The translations under genes were made by a program, and so were the position numbers. From DAOUEX01 sp034430235 (GTDB lineage: Bacteria > Chloroflexota > Anaerolineae > UBA2200), in assembly GCA_964478075.1 (NCBI GenBank), contig CAYZGO010000018.1:8506-72505 (forward strand): 64,000 nucleotides of DNA, read 5' to 3'. Shown piece by piece: positions 7,606 to 14,935 of the stretch (within the stretch, counting starts at the first letter, position 1; each line of letters begins with the position of its first letter). Under the pieces are notes generated by a model, which searched no databases, was not told where the DNA came from, and saw only the letters and a list, made by a program, of their open reading frames with translations.

Positions 7606-10105
7606 TTGTTTTCACTTTCCTCCTCCTTCTGCTGGCCCCCTTCGAGACCTTGTCAAGCAACGCTGCCGCCAGCACTTCGTCGACCGTGTCCACCAGAACG
7701 AACCGCATTTCTTTCTTAACGTCATCAGGCACATCTTCAAGGTCTGCCTCGTTCCGCTTGGGCAGAATTACTGTATCGAGACCGGCACGATGTGCAGCCA
7801 ATACCTTCTCCTTGACTCCCCCGATGGGCAAGACCTGACCTCGCAGGGTAATCTCACCAGTCATACCCACCTTGGGGTTGACAGGCTTGCCTGTGAGCAA
7901 CGATACGAGCGCTGTGGCCATGGTCACGCCCGCCGAGGGGCCATCCTTGGGGACTGCGCCGGCGGGAATGTGCATATGGATGTCACTCTTAGCAAAGAAC
8001 CCTTCTGGGATACCGAAATCCTTTGCCTTGGAACGTACATAGCTCAGAGCGGCCTGCGCTGACTCCTTCATCACGTCGCCGAGTTGGCCCGTGACCTGAA
8101 ACCCTTTGTCGCCTGGCATGCGCGTGGCTTCGATAAAGATGATATCCCCACCGGACATGGTCCAGGCCACGCTTGTAGCTACTCCAGGAATCATTGTTCG
8201 TTCAGCAGCCTCAAAGAAGTAGCGAGGCCTACCCAGCATTTCAGCGACTACCTCCGGTGTGATCACTGTCTTGCCTGTCGCCTCTCCCGCCGCTATCTTT
8301 GTGGCCACTTTGCGGCATGTCGAGCCTATCTCCCGCTCCAAGTTTCGCAGCCCAGCCTCGCGCGTATGATCGCGGATGATACGCCGCAGAGCGTCGTCGG
8401 TGAACTCGATTTCATCTTTGGTCAGTGCATTCTCACGCAATTGCCGTGGAATGAGATAACCGCGGGCAATCTTGATCTTCTCCTCTTCGGTGTAGCCCGA
8501 GAGTCTCAGGATCTCCATACGATCTCTCAGCGGCGCAGGGATGGGATCGAGCAGATTACCCGTGGTTATGAACATCACTTGCGACAGGTCAAAAGGCACG
8601 TCCAGGTAATGATCACGAAAATCGCGATTCTGGTCTGGATCGAGCACCTCGAGCAGGGCCGAGGCAGGATCGCCACGCCAGTCCGCACCGATCTTGTCCA
8701 CCTCGTCCAGCATAAAGAGCGGATTCTTGGAACCCACGCGCTTGATAGCCTGGATAATCCGCCCAGGCATCGCACCGATGTAGGTACGGCGGTGTCCGCG
8801 TATCTCGGCTTCGTCACGCATTCCACCCAGAGACATGCGTACGAACTTGCGACCCAAGGCACGAGCGATAGACTGCCCCAGTGAGGTCTTGCCTGTGCCC
8901 GGAGGCCCCACAAAGCACAGGATAACGCCCTCCCGTTCACGGCGGATGTGATCTACTGGTTCCTCTTCTGCGGCCTTTTCCTCGCTCCCCTTGCGCTCCT
9001 GGCGCAACTTGCGAACCGCCAGATACTCCAGAATGCGTTCCTTGACTTTGTCCAGATCATAGTGGTCCTCGTCCAGCACCTGACGCACGCGCTGGATGTC
9101 CAGGTTGTCCTCCGTAGTTACCTGCCACGGCATGTTGGTCAGCCAGTCGAGATAGGTCTTGATCACAGAGTACTCTGCGGCGGCAGGGGGCATCCTGGAA
9201 AGACGGCCCAGCTCGCGGCGAGCCTCTTTCTCTGCTTCGGGCGGCATACCCGCTTCATCAATCTTGGCCGTCAACTCATTGATCTCGGCTTGTTGCTCGT
9301 CCTCCTCGCCCAACTCCTTCTTGATGGCCTTGAGTTGCTCGCGCAGGTAGTACTCGCGCTGCATCTTCTGCATCTCTGACTGGGCCTGATCCTGGATCTT
9401 CTTGCCCAGTTCCAGGACTTCTAGCTCCTTGTTCAGGACGATGTCCAGCTTCTGCAGCTTGGCGGTGACGCCATCAGCCTCCAGGATGGTCTGTGCGTCT
9501 GTCATGTCCATGCGCACGTAGGAAGCCACCAGGTAAGCAAGCTGCCGTGGGTCTTCCACGCCCAGCGTGGCCATGATCAACTCTTCTGGTATGTAGGGCA
9601 TGAGCGAGGACATGCGCCGGAACAACTCGACCGTGTTGCGCATGAGCGCCTCAAGCTCAACTCCCTTTTCCACCACATCTGGGGCCATCTCCACCTTGGC
9701 CATCAGGTAAGGCTCAGTTTGGGTGAACTCCACGATCTTGATACGCTCCATACCTTGTACAAAGAGCCGAATGGTCGCATCTGGGGCCTTGGCAAAGCGA
9801 GAGATGGTGGCCACCGAACCAATGTGATACATGTCGTCAGGGCCCGGCTCCTCTATGCTTGCGTCCTTGAGGGCCACCAGGCCAATCAGACGGTTGCCAA
9901 GCACAACGTCATCCACCAGTTTGATAGAGCGGGGCTGGCCCACAATCAGAGGCAGTAGTATGGGAATAGGATACACAACGGTGTTCTTCAGGGGCAGAAT
10001 GGGCAGGACTTCTGGGATAGTCGGACTTTCGTCAGTCTGTTCTGCTTGAGCCACTGGCGCCTTTTGTTCCGGATCTAACTTCTTGCCCATGGCAAACAAC
10101 CTCAT
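7592..10105 (-). CDS. lon: ATP-dependent Lon protease
   Basis: An 837-residue LonA protease that degrades misfolded and regulatory proteins in the cytoplasm. Domains in order: LAN substrate-binding domain (about residues 30-230), helical coiled region, AAA+ module with Walker A GPPGTGKT at 400-407, and the C-terminal protease domain with catalytic Ser724 in KDGPSAGVTM and Lys767 in GGVKEK. The C-terminus is very basic (SRRRRKVKTS). The start ATG at 10105 was chosen over an upstream in-frame ATG because GGAGGT lies seven bases before it. The next gene upstream is the small heat-shock protein, 66 bases away, so the two proteostasis genes may share a transcript. Confidence 0.97.
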   Translation of the reverse strand: MRLFAMGKKLDPEQKAPVAQAEQTDESPTIPEVLPILPLKNTVVYPIPILLPLIVGQPRSIKLVDDVVLGNRLIGLVALKDASIEEPGPDDMYHIGSVATISRFAKAPDATIRLFVQGMERIKIVEFTQTEPYLMAKVEMAPDVVEKGVELEALMRNTVELFRRMSSLMPYIPEELIMATLGVEDPRQLAYLVASYVRMDMTDAQTILEADGVTAKLQKLDIVLNKELEVLELGKKIQDQAQSEMQKMQREYYLREQLKAIKKELGEEDEQQAEINELTAKIDEAGMPPEAEKEARRELGRLSRMPPAAAEYSVIKTYLDWLTNMPWQVTTEDNLDIQRVRQVLDEDHYDLDKVKERILEYLAVRKLRQERKGSEEKAAEEEPVDHIRREREGVILCFVGPPGTGKTSLGQSIARALGRKFVRMSLGGMRDEAEIRGHRRTYIGAMPGRIIQAIKRVGSKNPLFMLDEVDKIGADWRGDPASALLEVLDPDQNRDFRDHYLDVPFDLSQVMFITTGNLLDPIPAPLRDRMEILRLSGYTEEEKIKIARGYLIPRQLRENALTKDEIEFTDDALRRIIRDHTREAGLRNLEREIGSTCRKVATKIAAGEATGKTVITPEVVAEMLGRPRYFFEAAERTMIPGVATSVAWTMSGGDIIFIEATRMPGDKGFQVTGQLGDVMKESAQAALSYVRSKAKDFGIPEGFFAKSDIHMHIPAGAVPKDGPSAGVTMATALVSLLTGKPVNPKVGMTGEITLRGQVLPIGGVKEKVLAAHRAGLDTVILPKRNEADLEDVPDDVKKEMRFVLVDTVDEVLAAALLDKVSKGASRRRRKVKTSVKQ

Positions 10106-10171
10106 GCACTTACCTCCATTCACTGCATAAAGACAACCAGATGCATGCATCTCCAAGCTGTGTGCCGTTGT

Positions 10172-10621
10172 TCAGCCTCCGCATTTGATCACTACTACAA
10201 CGGGCACCTTGTGCTCCCGCTGCGCCTTCGGCAATTTGACATAGAGAAAGCCCTTGTCATAGTCAGCTTTGGCACCAGCTTCCTCAACGTCACAGGGCAG
10301 GTGCACTTCGCTGTGAAACGCGCCGTAACTGATCTCCATCTGTTGGTAGGCCAACTTTGCTGCAGGATCGTCACGGTGGCCAGACACTGTCAGAACGCGT
10401 CCGTGAAGGCGCACGGTAAGACCGTCCTCGCTTACACCAGCGACTTCGATCTTGACCGTGACGTGGGAACCAGTTTCGTAGACATCTGTCGGCGGATGCC
10501 AGACACGTGGTCGTCCCGGCGAGACCATTTCACGGCTCGTTCCCAGCGAAACGAAAAGATGGCCGAGCCAGGGGTTATCGGACTCTCTGTCCCTCACTTG
10601 CACCTTCTCCATACTCCACAT
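10172..10621 (-). CDS. Small heat-shock protein (Hsp20/alpha-crystallin)
   Basis: A 149-residue ATP-independent chaperone that holds unfolding proteins. The alpha-crystallin domain spans about residues 40-140, beginning PPTDVYETGSHVTVKIEVAGV, with YGAFHSEVHLPCDV and GFLYVKLPKA near its end. The usual C-terminal IxI/V motif is represented by VPVVVVI. The start ATG at 10621 is preceded by AAGGAAAGGA; an ATG three codons later is a weaker choice. A TATAAT box lies about 40 bases upstream. Lon follows on the same strand, which fits a heat-stress function. I saw no CIRCE-type HrcA operator. Confidence 0.93.
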   Translation of the reverse strand: MWSMEKVQVRDRESDNPWLGHLFVSLGTSREMVSPGRPRVWHPPTDVYETGSHVTVKIEVAGVSEDGLTVRLHGRVLTVSGHRDDPAAKLAYQQMEISYGAFHSEVHLPCDVEEAGAKADYDKGFLYVKLPKAQREHKVPVVVVIKCGG

Positions 10622-10661
10622 AGGCGTTCCTTTCCTTCTATCAGTCAAAAATTGTATACAT

Positions 10662-10667
10662 ATTATA
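10662..10667 (-). promoter_or_regulatory. Promoter -10 box of the hsp20 gene
   Basis: A perfect TATAAT on the minus strand about 40 bases before the hsp20 start. The -35 region at the right distance is only a run of T residues, so either the match is weak or the promoter uses an activator. No CIRCE inverted repeat is visible. Confidence 0.5.
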
Positions 10668-10720
10668 CCACTAGATAAGATAAAAACCAAAGTAGTTGCG
10701 CTGCAGTAGCTTATTGGACT

Positions 10721-10749
10721 TTGACCTTGAAGCGCATTTGCCCTATACT
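10721..10749 (+). promoter_or_regulatory. Strong sigma-70 type promoter of the MNT/HEPN leader
   Basis: TTGACC, a spacer of 17 bases, and TATACT. Transcription should begin near 10756, giving a 5' leader of about 160 bases before the nucleotidyltransferase start at 10916. Confidence 0.75.
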
Positions 10750-10755
10750 TCCATT

Positions 10756-10915
10756 ATGGCCGGACGTGATGAGGATTTCCATTTAGCATCCCAAAGTGCC
10801 GGGATCAGCAGGCGGGATTTCCGTATAACACACCAGTCGAAACTGGACGGAAAGCTTCCGTCTGATGCAGCAACCGGGGGAGCCGGACGTCACGTGAGAA
10901 ATCGGGGGAGTTCAA
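10756..10915 (+). ncRNA. Structured 5' leader, candidate cis-regulatory RNA
   Basis: About 160 bases between the promoter and the nucleotidyltransferase gene. Three hairpins can be drawn by eye: CCAGT-CGAA-ACTGG, the palindrome ACGGAAAGCTTCCGT, and CCGG-GGGAG-CCGG, close together between about 10832 and 10888. The element GCCGGACGT occurs twice, near the start and near the end of the leader. The order hairpin, GACGGAAAGC, hairpin has a faint resemblance to the c-di-GMP class I aptamer, but the conserved positions do not match well enough to name it. Function unknown. Confidence 0.35.
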
Positions 10916-11236
10916 ATGGCAGTGACAACAAACGAAACAGTGCAGAGATGCAAAAGCGTTCTTGAGAGTCACTACCGTTCCCGCTTCAAGGGCTTGATTC
11001 TATACGGGTCTGTAGCTCGCAATCAAGTAAGCTCGGTCAGCGACATCGATTTGCTCGTTTTGTTGAACAAACCGTTTGACTATTTTCACGAACTACGTCG
11101 CATTGTCGACTTGCTCTATCCGATACAACTCGAGTCCGAACAACTCATTTCTGCCAAGCCAGCAACCGTGGACGAGCTTGAGCATGGAGTCCTTCAACTT
11201 TATCACAATGCCAAAAGAGAGGGATTATTGCTATGA
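10916..11236 (+). CDS. MNT-type nucleotidyltransferase (HEPN/MNT module)
   Basis: A 106-residue minimal nucleotidyltransferase. The signature GS(x10)DxD is seen as GSVARN at residues 31-36 and SDIDLLV with Asp43 and Asp45. A third acidic residue is probably Glu83-Glu84 region. In HEPN/MNT toxin-antitoxin pairs the MNT protein acts as antitoxin, often by adding AMP to the HEPN partner. The stop overlaps the next start by four bases (ATGA), the normal layout of such pairs. It has its own strong promoter and an unusually long structured leader. A G-rich stretch (GGGGGAGTTCAA) serves as ribosome binding site. Confidence 0.85.
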   Translation: MAVTTNETVQRCKSVLESHYRSRFKGLILYGSVARNQVSSVSDIDLLVLLNKPFDYFHELRRIVDLLYPIQLESEQLISAKPATVDELEHGVLQLYHNAKREGLLL

Positions 11237-11442
11237 CGCGGAAGTACGCAGCCGAGATAGCGGCAAATCTGGAACGCGCTGCGGCATCCCTGCGAGCAGC
11301 TGAAGAGCTGGCGTCACACGGCTATTACGATTTTGTGGCTTCACGGGCGTATTATGCAGCTTTTTATGCAGCAACAGCCGTTTTGCTCTGCGAAGAGTTG
11401 GAATTCAGCAAGCACAGCGGCGTGATAGCATCCATACAATAG
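11233..11442 (+). pseudogene. HEPN-domain protein, truncated
   Basis: Sixty-nine residues are left of a HEPN-domain protein, normally about 120-140 residues. The N-terminal helix pair is clear (LERAAASLRAAEELASHGYY and SRAYYAAFYAATAVL), up to FSKHSGVIASIQ, after which a stop follows. The C-terminal half that carries the Rx4-6H nuclease motif of HEPN RNases is missing, and the sequence just downstream does not restore it in any frame I examined. The remaining protein therefore should lack nuclease activity. A function as a short partner for the MNT protein cannot be excluded. Confidence 0.7.
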
Positions 11443-11497
11443 AAGAACAAAGAATCAGGCACATCCGGCACGAATGAGCAAACATAAGCGGTGATGG

Positions 11498-11737
11498 ATG
11501 GAACCGGGATTCAAGATCCTCAGTGAAATCAGGGATATCCAGACAATTGCAGCAGGTGGAGACGTATATATTCGGCGCTACCTGGAGCGCACTTATGGCA
11601 AAGGGCGTTGGCGGAAGATGAACGGCGTAGCGACGGTGGAACTTGCAGACGGTACAATCTGCGAAGCCGAGATACACTGGTATGAGGCACATGGCATAGG
11701 CCGTAGGGATTTCAAAATCAAGAGGGTGATTCGATGA
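11498..11737 (+). CDS. Small unrecognised protein (pair with the next gene)
   Basis: A 79-residue basic protein: it starts MEPGFKILSEIRDIQTIAAG and has a central YLERTYGKGRWRKMNGVA and a C-terminal HWYEAHGIGRRDFKIKRV. No family name comes to mind, but this type of short, basic, beta-rich protein is common as a conserved hypothetical in bacterial accessory DNA. It overlaps the next gene by ATGA. The ATG at 11498 has only a weak ribosome binding site (GGTGATGG). It lies downstream of the broken HEPN gene. Confidence 0.6.
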   Translation: MEPGFKILSEIRDIQTIAAGGDVYIRRYLERTYGKGRWRKMNGVATVELADGTICEAEIHWYEAHGIGRRDFKIKRVIR

Positions 11738-11961
11738 GAGAATTCGTCATCTGCATCAACAATGAGAATAATCCGGCAAGTCTGATCGTGGGCAAAGTCT
11801 ACCGCAGGTTGCCGGATCCGGAAGCGGAGGTGCATAACATGCTCCGCATCGTTGATGAGGATAAATCGGAGTCTGATGGCTATCTTTATCCGGCATCAAT
11901 GTTTGCACCTGTCGAACTGCCGGAAGTAGCAAAGCGGGTGTTGATGACAGCGGGGGACTGA
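11734..11961 (+). CDS. Small unrecognised protein
   Basis: A 75-residue protein, MREFVICINNENNPASLIVGK..., with an acidic composition and a segment LRIVDEDKSESDGYLYPASMF. The pattern (short N-terminal strand, VGKVYRRLPD, then a YLYPASxF motif) looks like a small beta-barrel domain, but I do not recognise it. It is translationally coupled to the preceding basic protein through an ATGA overlap; a basic and an acidic small protein so coupled could be a complex, which is a guess. The first attC-like palindrome follows 50 bases later. Confidence 0.65.
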   Translation: MREFVICINNENNPASLIVGKVYRRLPDPEAEVHNMLRIVDEDKSESDGYLYPASMFAPVELPEVAKRVLMTAGD

Positions 11962-12013
11962 ATGGGAGCAGTGCTTCTGATTGCTGCTGAAAGCGCCGCT
12001 TTTGCGCCAAGAA

Positions 12014-12090
12014 GCCGCCTAACCCCCGCTGCAGCCAACCCGCCTCCGCTGGCGCTCCGGCAGGCAACTGAGCTTTATCGTTAGCTGGCC
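12014..12090 (+). other. attC-like site A
   Basis: A 77-base imperfect palindrome. The left end GCCGCCTAAC and the right end GTTAGCTGGC are near-complements and fit the R''/R' boxes of integron attC sites (RYYYAAC and GTTRRRY, the latter with one mismatch). Inner arms are GCTGCAGCC and CAACTGAGC. It lies at the boundary between the small gene pair and the glyoxalase-like gene. Confidence 0.5.
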
Positions 12091-12149
12091 CCAAGCTCGA
12101 GCAGGAGTCTCGATGTTTCAACACCAAAAGATAGCCAAGACTTTATGGG

Positions 12150-12290
12150 CGAGCAGCGTCTGCCCAGGATTGAAATCCGTGGCTGAAGGTGAAAAGCGCC
12201 TGCAGGCGCTGAGTCAGCCAAGTGGTAGCCAGGGGTTGAAATCCGCAAGTCAAAGACTTCCAAAGTCTCAGAGACTTTGGAAGTCTTTAA
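12150..12290. repeat. Cluster of palindromic repeats
   Basis: Fills the rest of the gap before the glyoxalase-like gene. Two related copies of a CCAGG-(N)-TTGAAATCC motif lie at about 12159 and 12231. At 12252-12288 there is a perfect 18-base inverted repeat with arms AAAGACTTCCAAAGTCTC and a single-base loop. No coding potential is evident. Confidence 0.6.
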
Positions 12291-12363
12291 GTAGCTAGCG
12301 CCCACAGGACAGGCGGGCCAATTCGTAACCCAGACAATGGCTAAAACGAATAGGAGGTTTACG

Positions 12364-12744
12364 ATGGCAAACACGTTTGGTTGGGTTGAGATAAAGACAA
12401 GACACATAGAGGAAACAGCAAACTTCTATCAAAGCTTGTTTGGGTGGAAGATAGTCCAAGAAGATACCGCAGAAGGGTTCGATGTCTGGATTTTTGATAC
12501 GGGCGGTGAACCACGGGTAGAGAACCTTCGAAGAGGAGGGATATGGTCAAGGCCTGCTGGTGAACCTCTCGGTGTAGTCGTCTACATTGAAGTGGATGAT
12601 ATCGAGACCATTCTAGAGAAGGTGACAGAACTAGGTGGAAAGGTCGTCGGCCCTAAGACTCCACAGGGCTCTTCTTATAGGGCGTATTTTGCCGATCCCA
12701 GCGGCAACATGTTTGGACTCTGGGAACAAGGGAGCGCCGGCTAG
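12364..12744 (+). CDS. VOC-family (glyoxalase/bleomycin resistance-like) protein
   Basis: A 126-residue vicinal-oxygen-chelate protein with the two beta-alpha-beta-beta-beta halves: the first begins FGWVEIKTRHIEETANFYQS, typical of the family, and the second VVVYIEVDDIETILEKV with GGKVVGPKTP and YFADPSGNMFGLWE at the end. The family includes glyoxalases, dioxygenases and antibiotic-binding proteins; the substrate cannot be predicted. The start ATG was chosen for the GGAGGT six bases upstream. As a stand-alone single gene between two attC-like palindromes, it has the layout of an integron cassette. Confidence 0.85.
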   Translation: MANTFGWVEIKTRHIEETANFYQSLFGWKIVQEDTAEGFDVWIFDTGGEPRVENLRRGGIWSRPAGEPLGVVVYIEVDDIETILEKVTELGGKVVGPKTPQGSSYRAYFADPSGNMFGLWEQGSAG

Positions 12745-12766
12745 TGCTGCTTTGCCTAACGAGGCT

Positions 12767-12901
12767 TAGAGGGTGTTTGAGAAGCCCTCTCCATCCCCCG
12801 CCTCGCTTGCTCGGCACCCCCTTCCTCTCCCCAGTTTGGGAGAGGAAGGGGGTTGGGGAAAGGTGAGGGCCAATCCCTACCACTTTCCAAACACGCTCCT
12901 A
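12767..12901. mobile_element. MITE-like element of about 135 bases
   Basis: The ends are imperfect terminal inverted repeats: TAGAGGGTGTTTGAGAAG on the left, and on the right the complement of TAGGAGCGTGTTTGGAAAG. The interior has a perfect 15-base hairpin with arms CCCCCTTCCTCTCCC and loop CAGTTT. There is no coding capacity, so mobilisation would need a transposase elsewhere. It begins seven bases after the GCCTAAC that should open an attC-like site, and therefore seems to have split that site. Confidence 0.6.
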
Positions 12902-12930
12902 GGTATTCCTTAGCGCAAATGAGGTAGTGG

Positions 12931-13066
12931 GCACGTACCAACTCGCCGGAGCGGACGCGGCTATCAGGCGCGGTTGCGGGCTTTGGCCGGGCCTACCAAC
13001 GGGCTGGTCGGCGAGCGCTCCTTGCTTGGGCCCCCGGTGGCTCAGCTCAGAGCCGTCAGGTACAGT
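12931..13066 (+). other. attC-like site B
   Basis: Left arm ACTCGCCGGAGCGGACGCGG and right arm GGCTCAGCTCAGAGCCGTC followed by AGGTAC. The left flank GTACC pairs with the right flank GGTAC. The right arm fits the GGCTSAGCT-N-CGTYAGGC pattern shared by the neighbouring sites. A separate GCCTAAC at 12754-12760, just after the glyoxalase gene, may be the original left box, displaced by the MITE. Confidence 0.45.
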
Positions 13067-13089
13067 TCCGAGTACAGGGAGGGACGATC

Positions 13090-13485
13090 GTGGCAAACAT
13101 CAAGAACGCTGGCGACCGGGCAACAAAGTGGATACACTGGGCTGCCCGCGGAATAGGCTCATTGGTAGCGGCGCTTTGGCTGTTCGTGGGCGTTGTCTCT
13201 GCGATGTATGAAACGGGTCCGCGGTCGTGGGAGGACACGGTAATGGCAGGTCTAATGATCACGTCGGTGTTGGGTGTCCTTATCGCCTGGTGGAGGGAGG
13301 GGATCGGCGGAACGATAGTAGTAATCTGCGGCGTTGCCCACAGTACGTTCGCATACGTTGTTGCCGGTCACAATAGGCTCCTTGCCGTACTGGTGTCGGG
13401 CGGACCCTTCTTGTTGATTGGGATTCTGTTTCTCACAAGCTGGTGGAGAACAACAAGGCGGAGGGTTCCCCAGAGCCGCGCCTAG
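13090..13485 (+). CDS. Small four-helix membrane protein
   Basis: A 131-residue protein with four predicted membrane segments at about residues 22-42, 50-68, 75-95 and 98-118. It has a soluble N-terminus (MANIKNAGDRATKWIHWAARG) and a basic C-terminal tail. I do not assign a family. The start is GTG, supported by GGGAGG eight bases upstream. It is the sole gene between two attC-like palindromes and its stop codon TAG lies inside the left end of site C, the compact arrangement expected for integron cassettes. Confidence 0.75.
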   Translation: MANIKNAGDRATKWIHWAARGIGSLVAALWLFVGVVSAMYETGPRSWEDTVMAGLMITSVLGVLIAWWREGIGGTIVVICGVAHSTFAYVVAGHNRLLAVLVSGGPFLLIGILFLTSWWRTTRRRVPQSRA

Positions 13486-13588
13486 CAGGTTGCTGCCGCC
13501 CTGTACTTGGCCGTACTGCCGTGCGCCCTTTGGCTCAGTACAAAGGGGACAAGCCTGAGCCGCCGCTCAGCTGGCAGTCGTTAGGCGC
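13478..13588 (+). other. attC-like site C
   Basis: A 111-base imperfect palindrome with outer ends GCGCCTAGC and GTTAGGCGC. The right box GTTAGGC is a perfect attC R' core. The inner arms are TTGCTGCCGCC and CCGCTCAGCTGGCAG. The stop codon of the preceding membrane protein gene lies within the left box. Confidence 0.6.
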
Positions 13589-13649
13589 AGCTTGTCAACG
13601 TGTGCAGGAGTCCCCTGGCTCTCTCTACGTGCGAGAAAAAGGAGTGACT

Positions 13650-14030
13650 ATGGCTACTCCCAGGTATACTAAAGCAGAGCTTTGGGAGAGAGTTCGGTCT
13701 GTCTGGAGAAGAGGCAGTTCATACTTCTCCTTGGTGCAGAAGAGGAAGTACGTGATGATTTCCTTGGATGAGGCCAGGAAGCGCTGCATCTTTGAGTATG
13801 AAAGCGGGAGGCAGAAATCGATCCCACTGGCGGAGTTGTACGCCCTCTACAGGGAACTCTACAAGAGAGGAGAGCTTCCGAGAAGCTATCTGAGGGATCC
13901 CGAGAATTCTCTGCGGGTTGTGGGGCGCAAGTCCTGGCACGCACCGGGCGCAGCTATGTATGCGCTCTTCCCTCTCTTGGACGACACCATCAAAGTGATG
14001 GAGGGGGGGCATTTGTTTGTGGAAGGCTGA
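13650..14030 (+). CDS. Unrecognised 126-residue protein
   Basis: A soluble protein beginning MATPRYTKAELWERVRSVW with alternating helix and strand: SSYFSLVQKRKYVMISLD and CIFEYESGRQKSIPLAELYALYRELYKRGEL, ending DTIKVMEGGHLFVEG. The centre could be a small winged-helix or strand-helix domain, but no family is recognised. The start ATG is supported by AAAGGAGTGA upstream. It lies alone between attC-like sites C and D. Confidence 0.7.
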   Translation: MATPRYTKAELWERVRSVWRRGSSYFSLVQKRKYVMISLDEARKRCIFEYESGRQKSIPLAELYALYRELYKRGELPRSYLRDPENSLRVVGRKSWHAPGAAMYALFPLLDDTIKVMEGGHLFVEG

Positions 14031-14058
14031 GAGGCATTCTGCGATTCAGAGCGGCTGC

Positions 14059-14187
14059 GCCTAACAGCTCGCTGGAGCCGACGCGGCTGCCGCCGCGATG
14101 AAACAGCGGGGCGCTGCCCGGCTTCGAGCAGGTCAGCGGAAGGCTTCTGCCCGCCGCGCCGCGCGGCTCAGCCCGCTGCCGTCAGGC
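14059..14187 (+). other. attC-like site D
   Basis: A 129-base imperfect palindrome, the best of the series. The left box GCCTAAC is a perfect R'' core, and the right box is GTCAGGC (one change from GTTAGGC). Inner arms are CTCGCTGGAGCCGACGCGGC and GCGCGGCTCAGCCCGCTGCC. Length fits attC sites (about 57-141 bases). Confidence 0.65.
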
Positions 14188-14250
14188 GGCACTGGATGAT
14201 ACCAGGCATGCACAATGTGAAAAAGCTCAGATGACAACCAAAGCTCGGAC

Positions 14251-14676
14251 CTATCCCTGAGGGACGAAAGTGAGTGCCTCACCATCCGATCTGTAGATCT
14301 GCAACTGTTCACCGACGAACTGGAAGGTTTGGGCATCCGTCAAGAACTCCATGAACATCGTCTCCTGCTCCATGATGCCCTCCGGTTCCAGGCAGGCCAT
14401 CTCGGTAATCGCAATCTGGCCCACTGAGATCGTATTATCACTGACCTGATACGATCCCCCATAGGAGTTGCAGCTAGCCAATCCGCGAACCTGTCCATTC
14501 TCGAATGTTGCAGTAATGGTCGTTCCGACGATCGGTCTGGATTTGCGATATGCCATCAATACCCATGATGTGCCATCCAGTGGATCGCTAGCGGCTGAAT
14601 CAGTCCTGCTACAGGCTGCCAACGAGAGTATGATCATTCCAGCAAGAGTAACCATAGCTACGTGTTTCATCTTCAC
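14251..14676 (-). CDS. META/HslJ-domain lipoprotein
   Basis: A 141-residue lipoprotein on the strand opposite to its neighbours. The N-terminus has a signal peptide with the lipobox LAAC (Cys22). The mature part is a META domain: LDGTSWVLMAY, ITATFENGQVRGLASCNSYGGSY, and ITEMACLEP, with the paired cysteines typical of the family. META/HslJ proteins sit in the envelope and are linked to heat shock or antibiotic tolerance in some species; the role here is unknown. The start is GTG at 14676 or ATG at 14670. Its orientation opposite to the array is an exception to a simple cassette model. Confidence 0.85.
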   Translation of the reverse strand: MKMKHVAMVTLAGMIILSLAACSRTDSAASDPLDGTSWVLMAYRKSRPIVGTTITATFENGQVRGLASCNSYGGSYQVSDNTISVGQIAITEMACLEPEGIMEQETMFMEFLTDAQTFQFVGEQLQIYRSDGEALTFVPQG

Positions 14677-14935
14677 AATGCTGCATCCTTTCCTGTTCTA
14701 TTGCCAATACTCAAGACGTCGATCAACTTGCTGGAGTTCCATCAGGATGCAGTCAGGGCTGCCTTGTCCAGTGTGCTCAGCCGGCGCGGCGGGTGATGCG
14801 TAAGCCGTCGTCGGGCACGCTGAGATCAGAAGCAGTGGGTTTGGACAGGCCAGGGCACTGGTGGGGGCGTCGTGCGCCCCTTGGTGTGCTGCACTTGGCG
14901 TGAATTGGGCGCGCCGTTGTTAGGAGGGACTGCGC

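Noticed and set aside
10756..10915. Hammerhead ribozyme or c-di-GMP-I riboswitch in the MNT leader
   Set aside because: GTGATGAGG and CGAAAC look like pieces of a hammerhead core, but the stems cannot be placed; the c-di-GMP-I likeness lacks several conserved bases. Left as an unnamed structured leader.
10696..10965. Open frame of 89 codons over the leader of the MNT gene
   Set aside because: It covers the promoter and the hairpins and overlaps the MNT start in another frame; composition is not protein-like.
12113..12298. Plus-strand frame of 61 codons before the VOC gene
   Set aside because: It consists of palindromic repeat DNA and its reading mirrors the repeats (LKSVAEG, LKSASQ).
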